Shown: positions 55,001 through 64,000 of the stretch, one piece after another | Position numbering within the stretch: the first letter of the stretch is position 1 | How the letters are laid out: each line of letters begins with the position of its first letter | Assembly (NCBI RefSeq): GCF_035222275.1 | Contig: NC_085883.1 | Coordinates: forward strand, 1,364,001-1,428,000 | DNA: 64,000 nucleotides | Direction: 5' to 3' | Source: Podospora bellae-mahoneyi | Taxonomy: Eukaryota > Ascomycota > Sordariomycetes > Sordariales > Podosporaceae | Position numbers and translations under genes: made by a program | The notes under the pieces: model-generated | The model's database searches: none | What the model was told of the DNA's origin: nothing | The model's input: only the letters and a program-made list of their open reading frames with translations

Positions 55001-56813
55001 TTGTTGATGGTCTTCCCAGAGACGCTTCTTTCCAGCGCAAGACCGGCTACGTTCAGCAACAGGATCTTCATCTTCAAACTACCACCGTTCGCGAGGCCTT
55101 GAACTTTAGCGCTCTCCTTCGTCAACCCGCGCACGTCCCCCGCGAAGAGAAGCTCGCTTATGTTGATGAGGTTATCAAGCTTTTGGAAATGGAGGAATAC
55201 GCTGACGCCATCATCGGTGTCCCTGGCGAAGGTCTCAACGTTGAACAGCGCAAGCGTCTTACTATCGGTGTCGAACTTGCTGCCAAGCCCCCTCTGCTCC
55301 TCTTCGTTGATGAGCCTACCTCCGGTCTCGATAGTCAAACATCTTGGGCCATTTTGGATCTTCTCGAGAAGCTCACCAAGAGCGGACAAGCCATTCTCTG
55401 CACCATCCACCAGCCCTCGGCCATGCTCTTCCAGCGCTTCGACAGACTCTTGTTTCTGGCCAAGGGTGGCAGGACTGTGTACTTTGGCGATATCGGCGAA
55501 AACTCCAAGACCATGACTTCCTACTTTGAGCGCAATGGTGGTTTCCCTTGCCCTGCTGACGCCAACCCCGCTGAGTGGATGTTGGAGGTTATCGGTGCTG
55601 CCCCTGGAAGTGTTACCAATGTCGACTGGCACCAGGCCTGGCGCGAGAGTCCCGAGTATGCTGCCGTCCAGGAAGAGCTTCAGCGTCTCAAGGCCCAGGC
55701 CAAGCCCTCTGATGCCCTCGCCACCGACGATGGAAGTTATCGTGAGTTCGCTGCTCCCTTCGGCGAGCAACTCCGCAGTGTCACCCATCGTGTCTTCCAG
55801 CAATACTGGCGCACTCCCACCTACATTTACTCCAAGGCCATTCTCTGCCTCATCGTCTCGCTCTTCATCGGCTTCGTTTTTTTCAGAGCTCCCAACACCA
55901 TCCAGGGTCTCCAGAACCAGATGTTTGCCATCTTCAACATTCTCACCGTCTTCGGCCAGCTCGTACAGCAGACTATGCCTCACTTTGTCGTCCAACGCTC
56001 CTTGTATGAGGTCCGCGAGCGTCCCTCCAAAGTCTACAGCTGGAAGGTCTTTATGCTCTCGCAGATCATTGTTGAGCTCCCCTGGAACACCCTCATGGCC
56101 GCTCTGATGTTCGTCACCTGGTACTACCCCGTCGGGCTTGATGCAAACGCTGCCGCCGCCGGCCAGACTGCTGAGCGTGGCGCTCTCATGTTCCTGCTCC
56201 TGGTCGCCTTTATGCTGTTCACCTCCACCTTCACTGATTTCATCATTGCTGGTTTTGAGACGGCCGAAGCAGGCGGCAACATCGCCAACTTGCTCTTCAG
56301 TTTGTGCTTGATCTTCTGCGGTGTCCTGGCTACCCCTGAAACTATGCCCAGGTTCTGGATCTTCATGTATCGCGTCAGTCCGTTCACGTACCTTGTCAGC
56401 GCCATGCTGTCCACCGCTGTCGCCAACTCCGAAGTTGTCTGCGCTGCCAATGAGTTGCAGAAGTTTGCGCCCCCCTCGGGTCAAACTTGTTTTGAGTACC
56501 TCGAACCCTACATGGAGATTGCCGGTGGTTATCTCACCAACCCCAACAGCACCGACATGTGCTCATTCTGCACCATCAAGGACACCAACGTGTTCCTTGC
56601 TCAGGTCGGCGCCAACTATGACGACAGATGGCGCAACTTTGGGTATGTGATTCCACTCTCTCTTCATTGTTTTCATGTTTAGCCAGCTAACCTTGTTCCC
56701 TTTGCAGTATCCTCTGGGCCTTCATCATCTTCAACATCTTCGCTGCTCTCGGTGTATACTGGCTCGTCCGTGTACCCAAGAAGAAGCTCGGTGCCAAGGC
56801 GAAGAAGGAGTAG
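52095..56813 (+). CDS. PDR-type ABC transporter (ABC-G full-size, CDR1/AtrB-like)
   Basis: Plasma-membrane efflux pump for drugs and toxins. Model: join(52095..52857, 52916..56642, 56708..56813), 1531 aa, introns 58 and 65 nt, phases agree. Layout is (NBD-TMD)2. NBD1 has the fungal PDR deviant Walker [10 protein letters not shown] (Cys in place of Lys, about residue 222), signature VSGGERKR and degenerate Walker B '[12 protein letters not shown]'. NBD2 has canonical GVSGAGKTT (about 926), a degenerate signature '[12 protein letters not shown]' and Walker B '[14 protein letters not shown]'. PDR motifs '[18 protein letters not shown]' and '[10 protein letters not shown]' precede the two TMDs. 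Exon 3 adds the last helix and a Lys-rich tail. C-ending codons dominate, giving very long antisense open frames. Confidence 0.96.
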
Positions 56814-57645
56814 ATCGGTCTTCTCCTGCGACCCACGAAAAAGACCCAACAAAAATTTTAAGCCAAGTAATGAAGACGACGAAAACGATGATGTTTGGGT
56901 GAGATGGTACGAGTTCATCTTTCGTGTCATGACACGATGCGCATCTTGTCCCCACACCTCCCATCATCATGATCTCCCCTCCACACCGGCATCGAGGCAA
57001 AGTCCGCTTTTGCTCTTGATATCTTGCGACTTGTTTTTGCTTCGCCCTTGCTTAATCCTGGTCTCACCAGACACCAAAGCATTTACACCATCTTGTCCTC
57101 ATAACCTCCGTCTCGCAAGCAGCACATAGCAGACGCGCATACACACACACCCACACACACATACAAAGCGATCGGATACCAAATGTACATTTCTTGCATC
57201 TTTCACTGTCCTTGTTTCTCTCTTATTTTTTATATAATGTCTAAAAAAATAGAACTCCTTTTCGTATCGGGTCAAACCTAGGAAGGGAGGCAGCCATTGA
57301 TGAGCCTCATGGCAAAGCGGGTCGTTTATATTGCATTTCCAGTTTGGAATTTGCTTTCTTGTACATAAATTCTGGATTTGGTTTGCTTTTTGTCTTGTCT
57401 ATAGCACAATGGCCCCATTGTACATGGACAGTAACGACAGTCAAAAGGGGGAATGGGTTATGATAGAAGTGGATGAATCAATATGATACCAATTTATTTT
57501 GATATTGCTTTCTTTGCGTGCTTGTGCCAAGAGTCTTAGTGCTCATGGAATGATAATGTGTCACTGAATTAAGACTGTGCTTTTTTGTTCCTGGTAACTA
57601 ATAACACAAACATTTGACGCTGACACGTCCCTTACAACCGGGACC
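56814..57645. other. Convergent spacer with (CA)n tract
   Basis: 832 bp between the transporter and the 3' end of sam50. Holds both 3' UTRs. A broken (CA)n run lies at 57139-57164. No gene is seen. Confidence 0.55.
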
Positions 57646-59386
57646 TTAAAGAAAGCTGATTCCAACACCAACCTGCAGTCCCTTTCTCCCCTCCTCCCCT
57701 CTCCTCAGCACAAGCGGCAGGCTAAAGTTGAGCTCAAATCTTGCCATAGGATGGGCATACACCAGGCCAAACCCAGCAGCCACACTTGGCAGCCCGTTCC
57801 CAAGCTGCCCAACAGCAGAGGCCACACCTTCAAACACCTTCTTTGGCTCCATGGCCAACACCCGCCCATTTTCCCCTGTGGCCACCTTCTTTTGAAGCGC
57901 CACCATTCGGCCACCATTGGCAAAGAGCTGGAATCTCAACGGCGAGTCCGCACCCAGACGAGGAAGAGGAAACATCATGTTCACGCTCCCAGCAGCGAAA
58001 ACGTCACCACCGACGGAATCAGCGCCGTCATGGGGGCCGAGACCGCCGAGCTTGAATCCGCGGACGTCAGCAGGGCCGCCAAGTTGGAACCGGTCGTTGA
58101 TGCGGCTTGGACAAGCTGGAGCGGCAGGGTTGTAGCCCAGTGCTAGGGGGTAGAGAAGACCAACACGGACACCCCCGCCGATGGAAACACCTGATTTGGC
58201 CTGCGAGCCGGGCAGGGATAATGGGATAGCACCGGACGTTTCGAGCTCGATTTTGGCAAAGGCCACATCACCGCTTAGGGGTCCCCAGCCGGCGAGCTCA
58301 GAGATGGTCTTGAGGAGATAGCCGCTTTGGGGGAGCATGGGGTGGTCTCGGCGGTCGAGAGTGTATGTGTGGCCTATTGAGGACTTGACGGAGTCACCTG
58401 CGTCGGCCCGAACGGTGGGAGAAGCCTTGGGGGCCAGGCCGGTCAACTGTCTCCATACCCCGTTGTACGTGACGGTGTGGGTAGCTTTGCTGTCGCTCAA
58501 CCATGAGAGCTTAAGGCTGCCACCTGTGAGGTGTTCGTCATGGGATGCCCATGGCTTTTGTGTTGATGAGCGGAGAGCGTCCAAGGCCAGCCGTATGTCT
58601 GGGTTGGCGTTTAATGGGGTGGAGAAGCTGGCGTTGTAGGCTGATCTGGTGCGTGTGCCGGTACTGGCGTTGATGGACAAAGTCTCGGCACCACCAAAGA
58701 TGTTCCGGAATACACCATTGGTGTAAGCGGAGCCTTCTGCATTGCCAAAGTCGGTGCCGGCGGTCAATACTAGTCTGGACTTCTCCTTGACGTTAATGGC
58801 AATGTCCAGCTCTGTCCTGTTGGGAGGAGCATCAGGCCGGTTGGCCTCGGAAATGAATGCCCCGAAACCGTCCTCTTTGAAGATATCTACGTGAAGGTCA
58901 TGTTAGGCAATGGTTCTGAGTTCTTGATGAAGAGGCACAGACGCACCAAAACGGGAGAGCCGCCGGGTAGCGGCACCAACACGCTCCAAGCTCTCGCCGA
59001 GGGTCGAGGATAAGTTTTCGGGGTCCTCCACAAGAGGCTTGAATATACGATCGAGAATAGACCGGCGTGTATTTGAGGCGCCGTGCACTTCAATGGAGTT
59101 GATAGTAGCAGGGGTGAGAAGGTGCTCATCGAGCTGTGCGTGAGGGAGCGCTGTTAGTGACCCTGAGACAGTAAATTAAGCAGCCAAGAGCGCCGAAAGC
59201 AAATGTCTTGTACCATGTTCGATTTGCTATCGTAGGCCTGGTGTTGTGAAGGAACGGCGGCCTATGTGTGAGATTGGTGTGTTAATAGTCTTCATCCAGA
59301 GTCCCAGAGTCCGGCTGGCCAAACAGTAGAATGCCATTCTCTTGTAAACTTACACCGCTGCTGCCGGGGCCGAGAGAGGCTCCCAT
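57646..59386 (-). CDS. sam50: Sam50/Tob55, mitochondrial outer-membrane beta-barrel assembly
   Basis: Core of the SAM complex, which inserts beta-barrel proteins into the outer mitochondrial membrane. Model: complement(join(57646..58886, 58947..59133, 59214..59261, 59354..59386)), 502 aa; three introns of 60, 80 and 92 nt, phases agree. A short N-terminus MGASLGPGSSG leads to one POTRA domain ('HLLTPATINSIEVHGASNTRRSILDRIF', 'LSRFDIFKEDGFGAFI', 'ELDIAINVKEKSRL'). The barrel follows, with the Omp85-family motif 'FQLGGPADVRGFKLGGLGPHDG' (loop 6) and a C-terminal strand ending 'GLQVGVGISFL', the usual beta-signal form. Divergent from ubc6. Confidence 0.93.
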
Positions 59387-59804
59387 GTTGTGAGTGAGGC
59401 TTGCTGTCACTCTGGTTTCGGAAGCTCTTCAGTAAGAGTCCCGGATTGGATTGGACAAGGGTCCGTGGGAATGGGGCACTCGAAAGGGGTCCACTTTAAT
59501 CTTGGCTTCGGTGCATCGCTGACATAAGAAGGCGCAGGCCCCACTTCCTTTGATTCCTTCCATTCACCTTTAGGACCGGTGGGCCTGTCAGCCGCAACCC
59601 TCTCTTTGCCTTCGCCCTCCAACCTTGATTTCGTCACCCACGCTGCCACAAGCCTTTTATCCTCAGCCAACGTCCAGCGCATTCAACACTCTGTGCGCCC
59701 CTCTCTCTCTACAGTTTTGGGCCGTTTCAGCAATTACACTGTCTCTCTCTCAGCGCACCGTCACCGCCCGCCCGATCAGCCACGTCCCTCATTCCTCGTT
59801 CAAG
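59387..59804. promoter_or_regulatory. Bidirectional promoter, sam50 / ubc6
   Basis: 418 bp separate the two start codons, so both genes must share or abut promoter elements. The ubc6 side is strongly C/T-rich (59690-59800). No specific factor site is named. Confidence 0.55.
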
Positions 59805-60749
59805 ATGGCCAGTCGTGCAGCGCACAAGCGCGTAAGTGTCTCTCACCGTCCTCCTGGCCTGGCCACATGTCTGTCGCTCGTGGGGGAAATGTCTGACTTG
59901 TTCCTCTTATCCAGTTGACGCGCGAATACAAGAGCATCTCTGAAAATCCACCTCCGTACATCCAAGCCCACCCCTCGGAAACCAATATCCTGGAGTAGGA
60001 ACCGCCTCTCCCCCGCGCAAGCACAAGAACGGCTACTGACAAGCTTCTCTTACAGGTGGCACTATGTTATTACCGGTCCTGAGGACACCCCCTACCATGG
60101 CGGCCAGTACTGGGGAACCCTGATTTTCCCTCCCAACTACCCCTTCGCCCCACCAGCGATCCGTATGCACACCCCCTCCGGCCGGTTCCAACCGTCAAGC
60201 CGTCTCTGTCTTTCCATCTCGGATTTCCACCCACGATCATTCAATCCGGCCTGGGAGGTATCGACCATTCTGATCGGCCTGCTTTCGTTCATGACATCAG
60301 AGGAGATGACCACTGGGTCGGTGTCGGCTACCGAGGCCGAGAGGAGGATGTATGCCGCGCGATCTCGGTGGTGGAACTCGACAGGGGGCGGCTCGCACTT
60401 GAAAAGAGACAGCAAGGCTGGTAAAGGCAACATCAAGGCCGGGGATGGCGGTCTCAAGTTCAAGTCGGAATGGCCAGAAATTGACGCTGAAAACTGGGCG
60501 TGGATGCGAGAAAACAAGATTGATACGGCTACGGGGATGAAGATGGTTGAGGCGAACCCTGCTTCTTGCGGGCCCCAGCTCGGTATTGCTACCGGGAGCG
60601 GCCACCAAGCCCATGCGGTGGTGGATGCTGTCATTCAGCAACGAGAAGCAGGGCAAGGTTGGCTTCGCAACAACAAGATGCTGGTGATTGGAGGCATCAT
60701 CTTTATTTATGTTCTGATTGCACGGCTACTAGGTGAGGGCACTCCATGA
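59805..60749 (+). CDS. ubc6: Ubc6-type tail-anchored ubiquitin-conjugating enzyme (E2 J)
   Basis: ER-membrane E2 for ER-associated degradation. Model: join(59805..59831, 59915..59994, 60056..60749), 266 aa, introns 83 and 61 nt, phases agree. UBC core: 'LTREYKSISENPPPYIQAHPSETNILEWHYVITGP', 'DTPYHGGQYWGTLIFPPNYPFAPPAIRMHTPSGRF', catalytic Cys in 'RLCLSISDFHP' and 'NPAWEVSTILIGLLSFM'. The TPSGRF in place of HPN is typical of this subfamily, not a defect. A soluble linker is followed by a single C-terminal helix 'MLVIGGIIFIYVLIARLLG', a tail anchor. With glucosidase II beta this gives the window two ER quality-control genes. Confidence 0.96.
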
Positions 60750-61264
60750 GTCTTGCAAAGAGGTTGGCGAGTTGGATGTTGGTTCGGGAATGCAGCGAGG
60801 GCCATTTAGGCAGGGAGGATGGTCTCTTTAACACTGGATTACCATGTTTTTTAATTGGGTTTCCTCATCTTGGGCCAAGGAGTTATGTTCCTCATTAGGC
60901 TTTGCTCAAGCTGTACTTCTATGCGGGAAATGGAAGGGTTTCTAGGCTTTCTGCTCGGCACATTTCGGCGGTATGTTCATTTGTAATATGGCTTTCAGCA
61001 CAGTAAACAACACACAAATACGTAAGGCAGTTGTTGGCAGTGTATCTAAAGATCATACCATTCTTTTCTACTGAGTACCTGGCGCTCCAAATAAAAGTGG
61101 TACATTCTGTGGAACATGAAGTTCAGCCCTGTGGAGCAGTGAACACCAGGTGTGGAGCATCGGCTGAACAGGAAGAGTTCTAGTCCTACCCCAGATTCTC
61201 GGCCCCAACTTCACGCAAACAAAGACGCTGGCAGCAAGTGGGAGAAAAGACGACTTCTGATGTT
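60750..61264. other. Spacer downstream of ubc6
   Basis: 515 bp, ubc6 3' UTR and beyond. No gene is seen. Confidence 0.5.
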
Positions 61265-61935
61265 TTAATTGAACAACTTGTTCTTCACCCTACTCAACAC
61301 CCCTCCAGACTTGTCCTCCCGCGGGTGGTACGGACCAACCTCGAACCCCCACTCATTTACCTTTTCACATGTCCACAGCTTCCTGTTGACCTTGAAGCTA
61401 TCTTCATCGTCTGGTCCATAGCGGGTATCATCATGGAAACATTCGCAAAGCCCGATAGTTCAGGCCATGCGTGTGATTCGTGCCAGAGTCACAGCATTTC
61501 ACCCTGGTAGAGCGTAGCCACTCAGGGGACAGCTCCTGGCCATCAATGATGCGAAAAACCTTGGCTTTTGGCCGGATCTGTGCTGTCGACAAGCTCTGTA
61601 TTCTTGGTCTCTTTGTAAGGCGTCTGTGTAGATTTCCTGTATTCTTTGCAAGGGTCGCCCTCTCTACGTTTGGGATTGTTGAGATTGGTCCAGCCGTAGA
61701 TCTCGTTCTGGTGGTACTTTGCTGGATCCTTAGGGTCGTTGTGTCTCCGGTAGGACGGCTGGAGATGTAGGTTCCCAAGACTCTGTCCATGGCTGATGTT
61801 GTGATGATGTTTGCTTATGGCTGAATACGTGGGTGACTAGGTATGGGTAATGAATGTCCACGCCGTTGAGAAAATAGATGCGGGTTCCAAATAAGAGAAG
61901 CAGAGATTTACGTTTCGTACAAGGTTGAAAGCCAT
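61265..61935 (-). CDS. Candidate small spliced gene, model incomplete
   Basis: Family not recognised. Two segments on the minus strand read like real protein. The first is complement(join(61543..61836, 61921..61935)): MAFNL, an 84-nt intron (GTACGA donor, CCTAG acceptor), then 'SPTYSAISKHHHN', 'PSYRRHNDPKDPAKYHQNEIYG' split over several turns, and 'GDPCKEYRKSTQTPYKETKNT', stopping at 61543. The second, in another frame, has 'DDEDSFKVNRKLWTCEKVNE' followed by 'GFEVGPYHPREDKSGG' and stops at 61265. A third intron could link them, but I cannot place its ends with confidence. Charged, with few hydrophobics and no signal peptide. It may be one gene, two, or chance. Confidence 0.3.
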
Positions 61936-62588
61936 CGCTCATAATTCGTGTTTGATTCAAACAAGGCACCTGTTCGCTAATCTTTGTTCCTGCTATCGCC
62001 TTCTGGACATGGCCACCAGTCCCCGATGCCCAACTGGAAGCTCAACAAGACAAAGCCGCTGAGTCATGCTTCAAATCATGGGCATGATGTACCATATCTA
62101 TTAACTCAGGCATTCCTGTAAAGGTATCTCATATACTCAATAACCCTGCAAACAGCATTTGGCAACTAATTCCCAAGTTTGATTTGTAAAGAGCAGCTTA
62201 TTTATTTCTCCACCGCAGGTCGTCCCTCAAATAGGCTGACCTGTGGAGCAGGAACTGTCTTATCATTAGAGATGTTAGCCAAACTAAGCCCATCCCGGAC
62301 ATAAAGCACCTGGCTCACACGTAATATTGTCGCACCCGGAGTTCCTAACTTCTTTTGCGCCTGGAATAATAATAGAGCGAACGAGAAATATACTCAGCAA
62401 TATAATTTCTATTGATTGCGCTATTCCAGCCCCACCACGGAGCCCACTCGTCTGAAATGAGCAGTCAGCATGGACATTTCACAACAGAAGAAGGTGCGGG
62501 ACATACACTCAGCCGGTGCCCATAAAGGAGTGGCATTCAATAGGATTACTCTTCCATTTGGACCTCGAGACATCCTAACATTGTCATC
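61936..62588. other. Intergenic spacer
   Basis: 653 bp, mildly A+T-rich. No gene, RNA or repeat is seen. Confidence 0.45.
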
Positions 62589-63475
62589 TCATATATTGCC
62601 CTGAATGAGAACTGGCGTGACTTGCGTCATAGGCCCCAGAAGCCGGCCAACAACTCCGTTGAGCATTGCCTGACAGAGGGTATTGAACCTAGGGTTGGTA
62701 CGGCCATGGAATCTCTTCTCTTGCTCAATGGTTTGCCTCAGGCTCTCCTTGAAGCAGACGGCCCAACTGTCATGCATTGTGTCCCATTGCTCTAATGTGC
62801 CATCGTATCGGATGTTCTGAGATGCAAACTTGCCGGTTATGGCTGGAGGCTGTCTACCTCTCGTTCTCCGATGAAGTGAGAGGATAACCGGAATAATCCG
62901 GGCTTTGCTGGGTATTTTGGTCGGTGATTGGCGTCCACTCGCTGACTGCACTCCATCTTCTTCCACCACCCCACCTATATCGAAAGTGATCAAGCGGTCT
63001 TGGTATATGCTGCGGTATCAAGTTGAACAACTGTCTTGCAGCATGTAAAATGGCCCGGATCACATCTCCGGCATTTTTCTCGTCACAGAACGTCAGATGA
63101 CATCTTCTACGTCGCTGGTCGAGGCCCCTGTATTGTAGCACACCCCCAACCTGAGCGAGATGCTTTGAGGTAGAAATTGCCATTAGTACGGGGGAAGAGC
63201 CGGGACAAGTCTTGATATTTGGTGAGCGTGATAGCTACGATATACGAAAAAGGGCACAGGCTTACGGCTCCTGAGCGGGGGGTCAAGTGGTTCTCAACCC
63301 ATCTTGTTCTAGGTTGATCACGGCAAGCTGTTGACTCTATTGATGGTGGTGGCATTGTTGAAGGGGAAAATGATAACATGAAAATGCTTGAGGATTTGGT
63401 ATCAAGCAATGCAAAAATGTTGAGGTTATCAGGAAGGAAGGCATACTGTGTTTTGGGCAACCGAGGAGGCCTCAT
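62589..63475 (-). CDS. Candidate spliced hypothetical gene, model incomplete
   Basis: Family not recognised. A probable first exon runs 63475-63266 (MRPPRLPKTQYAFLPDN...). A 115-nt intron with GTAAGC donor, TACTAAT branch and GCTCAG acceptor leads to exon 2 at 63150, reading 'VGGVLQYRGLDQRRRRCHLT' then 'FCDEKNAGDVIRAILHAARQ'. The C-terminal part lies in another frame ending at 62589: 'RYDGTLEQWDTMHDSWAVCF', 'KESLRQTIEQEKRFHGRTNP' and 'RFNTLCQAMLNGVVGRLLGP'. The junction between these parts is not resolved. The first intron is the strongest evidence that a gene is here. Confidence 0.35.
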
Positions 63476-63695
63476 GGCACGGGAATAACTAATCGCACCT
63501 TCCCAGCACAAAACTGCACAAACTGGAAGAGAGACCCATACTGTTGGATAAACACAACCGCAGCTGGGGTAAATTTCCCATTTTCATCATGATTGGGCAC
63601 CACCACCACCATCATACATATGTATCAAAACACCACTCTTACCTTACTCGCAGCCAATAACCATTTTTCACCACCTCCAAACCCCTTCAACAAAG

Positions 63696-64000
63696 ATGCC
63701 TCCCCAACCATACACCACTCACCCCCTCACCACCAACTGGCAATTCCACCGCCTGGGAGACCCCCCCACAAAATGGCATCCCGTCCCCCACCTCCCCTCA
63801 GACATCCACACCGAACTCATCAACTCCTCCCTCCTCCCTCACCCCTTCCTCGACCTAAACGAACTCGCCATCTCCTGGGTAGCCGACCAGACATGGATCT
63901 ACCGCCTCACTTTCCCCACCCCCGCCCACAACCCCGATGCCGTCATCGACCTTGTCTTTGAAGGCCTGGACACTTTGGCGACAATCATCCTGAATGGCCG
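63696..64000 (+). CDS. Beta-mannosidase, GH2 family, 5' part only
   Basis: The window ends inside this gene; 101 complete codons are present. The N-terminal sugar-binding domain of GH2 beta-mannosidases is recognisable: 'TTNWQFHRLGD', 'WHPVPHLPSDIHTELINSSL', 'PFLDLNELAISWVADQTWIYRL' and 'VIDLVFEGLDTLATIILNG'. There is no signal peptide, which matches the intracellular B-type enzymes (MndB clade) that cut mannobiose and short mannan oligomers. The ATG at 63696 is the first in frame and sits directly before the domain. The catalytic glutamates would lie beyond the right edge. Confidence 0.85.
   Translation, partial: MPPQPYTTHPLTTNWQFHRLGDPPTKWHPVPHLPSDIHTELINSSLLPHPFLDLNELAISWVADQTWIYRLTFPTPAHNPDAVIDLVFEGLDTLATIILNG

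Noticed and set aside
54490-56484. 664-codon open frame antisense to the PDR transporter
   Set aside because: The sense frame is a certain ABC transporter with strong C-ending codon bias, which removes stops from one antisense frame. The antisense translation has no recognisable domain. The same holds for the 460-codon frame at 52999-54381.
1-64000. CRISPR array, prophage or bacterial operon
   Set aside because: The gene structures are eukaryotic and spliced; no regularly spaced repeats with unique spacers are present.

Overview
The window is nuclear DNA of a filamentous ascomycete, most likely a Sordariomycete of the Sordariales type (Podospora/Chaetomium/Neurospora-like). The evidence is many short GT-AG introns (about 50-115 nt) with CTAAC/CTGAC-like branch sites, C/G-ending codons in strongly expressed genes, filamentous-fungal families (DUF8021, GH71, PL4, stand-alone AA8, PDR transporter), and an extremely A+T-rich left flank of the kind left by repeat-induced point mutation (RIP). 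Gene models were assembled by eye from splice sites and reading phase. Nothing was searched against a database.

Layout. 1-3.2 kb: RIP-like A+T block with one 234-bp island of normal composition. 3.5-24.2 kb: a secreted DUF8021 protein, the TOR kinase (four exons, 2521 aa), Rtf2, glucosidase II beta, a GCIP-family protein, a repeat-bearing intergenic stretch, a poorly resolved two-helix membrane protein, a Nop8/NOL8-like RRM protein and a small acidic protein. 24.7-28.8 kb: two mitochondrial genes, holocytochrome c heme lyase and an ADCK2-like kinase; the kinase gene lies between two patches of one degenerate repeat. 29.4-44.6 kb: carbohydrate and secretion genes, namely GH71 alpha-1,3-glucanase without a signal peptide, PL4 rhamnogalacturonan lyase, M28 aminopeptidase, MFS sugar porter, AA8 cytochrome and an ARA2-like dehydrogenase, with ribosomal protein eS28 among them. 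45.0-47.6 kb: a Sip5-like RING protein. 47.6-52.1 kb: long gene-poor stretch with a 16-bp microsatellite. 52.1-56.8 kb: a full PDR-type ABC transporter. 57.6-60.7 kb: Sam50 and Ubc6 from a shared 418-bp promoter. 61.3-63.5 kb: two weak candidate genes. 63.7 kb to the right edge: the start of a GH2 beta-mannosidase.

Functional themes are growth signalling (TOR, Sip5-like), ER quality control (glucosidase II beta, Ubc6), mitochondrial biogenesis (heme lyase, ADCK2-like, Sam50) and plant or fungal wall carbohydrate use. I see no clear new multi-gene system. The most unusual items are the island in RIP-like DNA with 10-bp direct repeats at its edges, the 20-bp repeat family on both sides of the ADCK2-like gene, recurrent GTTCGY splice donors, and the unresolved membrane-protein locus at 20-21 kb.
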